Positions 7,355-9,997 of a stretch of 9,997 nucleotides of DNA are shown here, piece by piece. The position numbers were made by a program, and so were the translations under genes. The notes under the pieces are model-generated. The model saw only the letters and a list, made by a program, of their open reading frames with translations. It searched no databases and was not told the DNA's origin. Source of the stretch: Methylacidiphilaceae bacterium UBA1321 (lineage in GTDB: Bacteria > Verrucomicrobiota > Verrucomicrobiia > Methylacidiphilales > UBA1321). The DNA is taken from positions 7,035 to 17,031 of the forward strand of contig DBTH01000132.1 in assembly GCA_002306945.1 (NCBI GenBank), read 5' to 3'. Every line of letters begins with the position of its first letter. The stretch's first letter is position 1.

Positions 7355-8365
7355 TTAACTGCCTGCCAAAACGGCTGCGGAGTATCGGGCCACCAGGGAT
7401 ATTTTCAGATGTTTGGTCAAATTCTCTCCCGACTGCTTCGGCTTGGCCGAGATCAGCGAGAAGAGCATGTTCACCGCTTCCACTCCCATGTTGTAGGCGG
7501 GCGTCTGCATTGCGGTAATGGGAACGTCGAGAAGTGAGAGGATGTCCGTCTCCTCAAAGGCGATCATCGAAACGTCCTTCGACAGGGATAATCCCATAGC
7601 TTTAACCTCGGACTGGAAGCCGGTTGCGATTTCCTCGTTCGTGACAATCACCGCGGTCGGTCGTTCGCGGGGGCTCAACAACTGCCGGGCCGCAGCGCGA
7701 CCCGCTTCCGCCGTGGAATCACTGCACTGGATGCAAACCGGCTTTTCATGCGTCTGGGCCATCATGACTTCCTCGAAGCCGCGATAGCGCTCCAAATGCC
7801 CCAGATCGACGTGGGAAAAGGAAACCATCGCAATACGCCGGTGCCCCAGCGAGAGCAGAAACTCCGTCGCGTCCCGCCCCGCCTGCATGTCGTTGAGCAA
7901 GATCTGGTGAATGCCGTCATCCTGCCCCTTATGTCCAATCACCACGTGCGGCAACCCGGCCAGATCCAACTGCCGGGGCAGTGAATAACCCTGATGCATC
8001 GATATCAAAATGCATCCGCAAACCGATTCGCGCATGTAAATCTGGCGCAGATCCTCAATGTCTTTTCCGCGAAACGCGCAGGGGCGCAATTGCAGGCCGT
8101 AGCCGAGGGAAAAAGCCGCATCGGTAATTCCGCTCATGATGCGGGCGTTGTAACCGGAATCGAAAATCCTCTCGTTATCCGGAACAAAGACCAGAATACG
8201 ATCCCGATCCATCGCCTTCCAGCGGGGGACAAATGCCAGAGTTTCCATGGCCTTCTTGATGCGCAATTCCACATCGCTCTTCACGCCTTGTCGTCCGTTG
8301 AGAACCCTGGAAACAGATGCAGGGGAAGTCTTGGCCGCCTTGGCAACATCGTAAATGGTGGGCAT
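7355..8365 (-). CDS. LacI-family transcriptional regulator
   Basis: This is a 336-residue protein, normal length for LacI/GalR repressors. The N-terminal helix-turn-helix is clear: TIYDVAKAAKTSPASVSRVL (3-22), with Pro15-Ala16 and Arg20 at the usual base-contacting positions. A periplasmic-binding-protein-like effector domain follows (RILVFVPDN at about 56-64, GYNARIMSGI, LLSLGHRRIAMVS, MIAFEE). The hinge is unusual: where the family has a Y-x-P-N-x-x-A-R-x-L pattern, this one has FVPRWKAMDRDRI, without the Ala/Leu pair that normally enters the minor groove. It lies between the operon and the divergent GH130 gene, both of which carry the same palindrome in their promoters, so it most likely senses a sugar from this pathway. 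A weaker copy of the palindrome (8366-8380) touches its own start, suggesting autoregulation. No Shine-Dalgarno sequence precedes ATG 8365. Confidence 0.93.
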   Translation of the reverse strand: MPTIYDVAKAAKTSPASVSRVLNGRQGVKSDVELRIKKAMETLAFVPRWKAMDRDRILVFVPDNERIFDSGYNARIMSGITDAAFSLGYGLQLRPCAFRGKDIEDLRQIYMRESVCGCILISMHQGYSLPRQLDLAGLPHVVIGHKGQDDGIHQILLNDMQAGRDATEFLLSLGHRRIAMVSFSHVDLGHLERYRGFEEVMMAQTHEKPVCIQCSDSTAEAGRAAARQLLSPRERPTAVIVTNEEIATGFQSEVKAMGLSLSKDVSMIAFEETDILSLLDVPITAMQTPAYNMGVEAVNMLFSLISAKPKQSGENLTKHLKISLVARYSAAVLAGS

Positions 8366-8380
8366 AAATCGAAACAGTTT
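8366..8380. promoter_or_regulatory. Degenerate third operator at the lacI start
   Basis: AAATCGAAACAGTTT matches 12 of 15 positions of the GH130 operator, keeping one full arm (CAGTTT) and losing two positions of the other. It directly abuts the lacI ATG (8365). It also overlaps a possible weak -10 (minus-strand AATAAA, 8383-8378, 19 bp from TTGAAA at 8408-8403). Binding here would repress lacI itself. The lone short match could be chance. Confidence 0.35.
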
Positions 8381-8452
8381 ATTCCAAAAAGCCCGGAAGA
8401 GCTTTCAAAACATTGTGGAGAAACGCGAAATTTAAACAAGAAATAAAACTTA

Positions 8453-8481
8453 TTGCAAAAACTGGAACAGTTTCATATCAT
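8453..8481 (+). promoter_or_regulatory. Promoter of the GH130 gene with operator filling the spacer
   Basis: A -35 box TTGCAA (8453-8458, 4 of 6 to TTGACA) and a -10 box TATCAT (8476-8481, 5 of 6 to TATAAT) are exactly 17 bp apart. The spacer is occupied by the palindrome at 8459-8473. Repressor bound there would block RNA polymerase. The usual +1, about 7 nt after the -10 box, is 8488, the first base of the ATG. Confidence 0.65.
8459..8473. promoter_or_regulatory. Likely LacI-family operator, GH130 side
   Basis: AAACTGGAACAGTTT is a perfect inverted repeat with 6-bp arms around GAA. The 19-bp block AACTGGAACAGTTTCATAT (8460-8478) recurs exactly, inverted, at 7288-7306 in front of the operon. 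Two identical copies flanking a LacI-family gene make it the best candidate binding site of that regulator. There is no central CpG, unlike most LacI-family operators. Confidence 0.7.
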
Positions 8482-8487
8482 TTCTAC

Positions 8488-9453
8488 ATGCACCAAGCCG
8501 CACATCCCGTTGCTTCGAGACCTCGTATCCTGGTCAAAAGCCCTCATAATCCCGTATTGACCCCGCAACAGTTCCCGGGAGAGGTCATGTACGCCTTCAA
8601 CCCCGGTGCCATACGCTTTAACGGCCAATATCTTTTAATGGTCGATGCCGCCACCTACGCTCAACCGGTCGTCCTCTGGATTGCCCGCAGCGACGATGGC
8701 GTTCATTTCACGCCCGATCCTGCGCCGGTTGACTGGCCGCAGCCCGATCCTTCCCACCCGGAAGACTGCATCTACGATCCGCGCATTACTTTCATAGACG
8801 GCGAGTACATCATTCTCTACGCCAGCAGTTCCTCATCCCAGGGAGTGCGAGTCGGCATCGTCAAGACGCACGACTTCACCACATTCGAGCGAGTTTCCAT
8901 TGCCAGCGAGCAGGGAAACCGCAACGCCGTGCTTTTTCCTGAAAAAATCGACGGCCTCTACGCCCGCCTCGACCGCCCTTTCGGAGACCCAAACGATCCC
9001 TGCGGCATGTGGATCAGTTATTCGCCGGATCTCGTTTATTGGGGACGATCCAAACTGGTAATGGAAAACCGCCTCAGTCTCTGGGACAGCTTCAAGATCG
9101 GCGCCGGAGCCGTTCCCATCAAGACGGACAAAGGCTGGCTGGAGATCTACCACGGCGTCACCAATACCGGGGCCGGCTTCATTTATCGCCTGGGAGCCTG
9201 TCTACTCGATTTGAAAGATCCGTCCCGCGTCATCGCTCGCGGGGAAGATACCATTCTCTGGCCGGAGCACCCGTATGAATTAAGCGGACGCGTTGGCAAT
9301 GTCGTCTTCTCCTGCAACGCCCTGCTCGAAGCCGACGAGACCGTCAAGATTTACTACGGCTCAGCGGATACCTGCATTGGGCTGGCTGAAGGCAAACTCT
9401 CCGATCTGATTGACGCCTGCTACCACCGCAATCATCTCCGTATCAGAATATAG
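8488..9453 (+). CDS. GH130-family beta-mannoside phosphorylase-like enzyme
   Basis: This is a 321-residue cytoplasmic protein without a signal peptide. GH130 landmarks appear in order: FNPGA (37-41), YDPRIT (96-101) with general acid Asp97, NRNAVLFPEK (144-153), ARLDRP (159-164), WDSFKIGAGAVPIKT (199-213), GWLEIYHGV (216-224) and YYGSADTCIGLA (289-300). Arg145, Arg163, Lys212 and His222 match the pattern of phosphate-contacting residues in phosphorolytic members, so phosphorolysis of a beta-mannoside (for example mannosyl-glucose or manno-oligosaccharides, giving mannose-1-phosphate) is more likely than hydrolysis. The exact subfamily cannot be fixed by eye. The start is ATG 8488: the conserved domain begins within about 13-20 residues, and the only earlier option, TTG 8413, would run through the promoter and operator. 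The ATG falls at the predicted transcription start, so the mRNA is probably leaderless. It is divergent from lacI and shares its operator with the operon. Confidence 0.88.
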   Translation: MHQAAHPVASRPRILVKSPHNPVLTPQQFPGEVMYAFNPGAIRFNGQYLLMVDAATYAQPVVLWIARSDDGVHFTPDPAPVDWPQPDPSHPEDCIYDPRITFIDGEYIILYASSSSSQGVRVGIVKTHDFTTFERVSIASEQGNRNAVLFPEKIDGLYARLDRPFGDPNDPCGMWISYSPDLVYWGRSKLVMENRLSLWDSFKIGAGAVPIKTDKGWLEIYHGVTNTGAGFIYRLGACLLDLKDPSRVIARGEDTILWPEHPYELSGRVGNVVFSCNALLEADETVKIYYGSADTCIGLAEGKLSDLIDACYHRNHLRIRI

Positions 9454-9527
9454 CAATTCAAAGTATCATGCACACAAAGACTGGGGGCGCGGCCCTCCAT
9501 TCTCTGTGCACGATACTTTAAATTGCT
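9452..9527. repeat. 76-bp imperfect inverted repeat between GH130 and the SNF2 gene
   Basis: Two 23-bp arms (9452-9474 and 9505-9527) pair with only two C-A mismatches around a G/C-rich centre of 30 bases that contains GGGGGCGCGGCCC. The left arm begins inside the GH130 stop codon (TAG, 9451-9453). It could act as a terminator between the converging genes, since the arms read alike from both sides, or be a small palindromic or MITE-like element. No poly-T tract follows and no convincing target duplication is visible. The rest of the gap, 9528-9673, holds only a short direct repeat (GCTCTAA twice, 9525-9541) and no recognisable gene. Confidence 0.6.
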
Positions 9528-9673
9528 CTAATACGCTCTAAAATTCCGTTCGCTCCTTTCACACAAAAGGGTCTCGTGAAGAGGAGCCTATCCCCTTGCC
9601 GCCTTGATCCGTTAGCATTGCGTGCGCCGGATGAGCTGCGTAGACGGAAAAAATCAGGAGCGGAAGACCACCG

Positions 9674-9997
9674 TCAGGCGGCGCCGGGATCGGGAGAATG
9701 GCCGTTGGAGTCGGCGATGTGATCGGCAGCTGGTTCGGTTCCGTTGTCGGAGGGAATTTCCTGCGGGTCGGCCAGGAGGAATTCCAGGTCGGCCTTGGTG
9801 AGGCTGCCCGCAAAACCCTGTTCGCCGAGAACGTCGTGGACAAGTTGGGCCTTACTCTGCTGCAACTGCCAGATCTTTTCCTCGACCGTGTCGTGCGTGA
9901 CGAGACGATAGGCAATGACTGTGCGATCCTGTCCGATACGGTGAGTACGGTCAATGGCCTGCGCTTCGACGGCGGGATTCCACCACGGATCGTAGAG
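9674..9997 (-). CDS. SNF2-family helicase, C-terminal end (cut by window edge)
   Basis: A minus-strand frame enters from the right edge and ends at TGA (9676-9674), giving 107 residues. It begins LYDPWWNPAVEAQAIDRTHR followed by IGQDRTV, the end of the second RecA-like domain of SNF2/Swi2 ATPases, with motif VI (Q-x-x-D-R-x-H-R-I-G-Q) holding the arginine finger. YRLVTHDTVEEKIWQLQQSK and a helix up to FLLADP follow, as in bacterial HepA/RapA-like or stand-alone SNF2 proteins. The last 30 residues are acidic and low-complexity. It would be an ATP-driven DNA translocase or remodeller. It converges on the GH130 gene and is unrelated to the sugar operon, marking its right boundary. Confidence 0.9.
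   Translation of the reverse strand, partial: LYDPWWNPAVEAQAIDRTHRIGQDRTVIAYRLVTHDTVEEKIWQLQQSKAQLVHDVLGEQGFAGSLTKADLEFLLADPQEIPSDNGTEPAADHIADSNGHSPDPGAA

Noticed and set aside
8413..8487. Upstream TTG start adding 25 residues to the GH130 protein
   Set aside because: It is a TTG, runs through the promoter and operator, and the extra residues do not resemble the GH130 domain.
9559..9954. Minus-strand frame overlapping the SNF2 end
   Set aside because: It is in a different frame from the clear SNF2 motif VI sequence, Ser/Pro/Arg-rich and without motifs.
1..9997. Search for CRISPR arrays, tRNA or rRNA genes, transposases and attachment sites
   Set aside because: No regularly spaced repeats, no cloverleaf or rRNA-like stretches and no transposase or integrase motifs were seen in either strand.

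Overview
The window (about 53% G+C by eye) looks like chromosome from a polysaccharide-degrading member of the Verrucomicrobiota/Planctomycetota/Lentisphaerota group, most likely an Opitutaceae-like verrucomicrobium. This is inferred from a PEP-CTERM protein with autotransporter-associated beta-strand repeats, a stand-alone pseudopilin-like protein inside a sugar operon, a GPH-type sugar transporter, and weak or absent Shine-Dalgarno sequences. No species can be named from the sequence alone.

Layout. A long minus-strand gene train runs from about 7290 down to the left edge. In transcription order it encodes: a secreted PEP-CTERM beta-strand-repeat protein (7174-5612); a GH5-fold protein that has lost both catalytic glutamates (5598-4525); an intact secreted GH5 glycosidase (4456-3164); a pseudopilin-like protein (3150-2395); a single-domain GH32-like glycosidase (2358-1435); a PfkB-family sugar kinase (1403-540); and a GPH/MFS sugar transporter cut by the window edge (521-1). 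Gaps are 13-68 bp, so this reads as one operon. Just upstream, on the same strand, lies a LacI-family regulator (8365-7355). A divergent plus-strand gene (8488-9453) encodes a cytoplasmic GH130 phosphorylase-like enzyme. A 76-bp imperfect inverted repeat follows it, and then the C-terminal end of an SNF2-family helicase enters from the right edge on the minus strand (9997-9674).

Control. The same 15-bp palindrome (AAACTGGAACAGTTT, or with one arm-end change) sits between candidate -35 and -10 boxes in front of both the operon and the GH130 gene. A degenerate third copy abuts the lacI start. This links regulator, operon and GH130 gene into one local regulon. The GH130 promoter places +1 on or next to the ATG, so its mRNA is probably leaderless.

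Model (inference). A surface module (beta-strand-repeat protein, inactive GH5, active GH5, pseudopilin-like protein) binds and cuts a glycan outside the cytoplasmic membrane. The GPH transporter imports the oligosaccharides or sugars. Cytoplasmic GH130, the GH32-like enzyme and the PfkB kinase feed the products into glycolysis. GH5 plus GH130 suggests a beta-mannan or glucomannan. The GH32-like enzyme plus a fructokinase-like kinase suggests a fructoside. The sequence does not settle the substrate. The most unusual element is the intact but catalytically dead GH5 paralogue beside its active sister.
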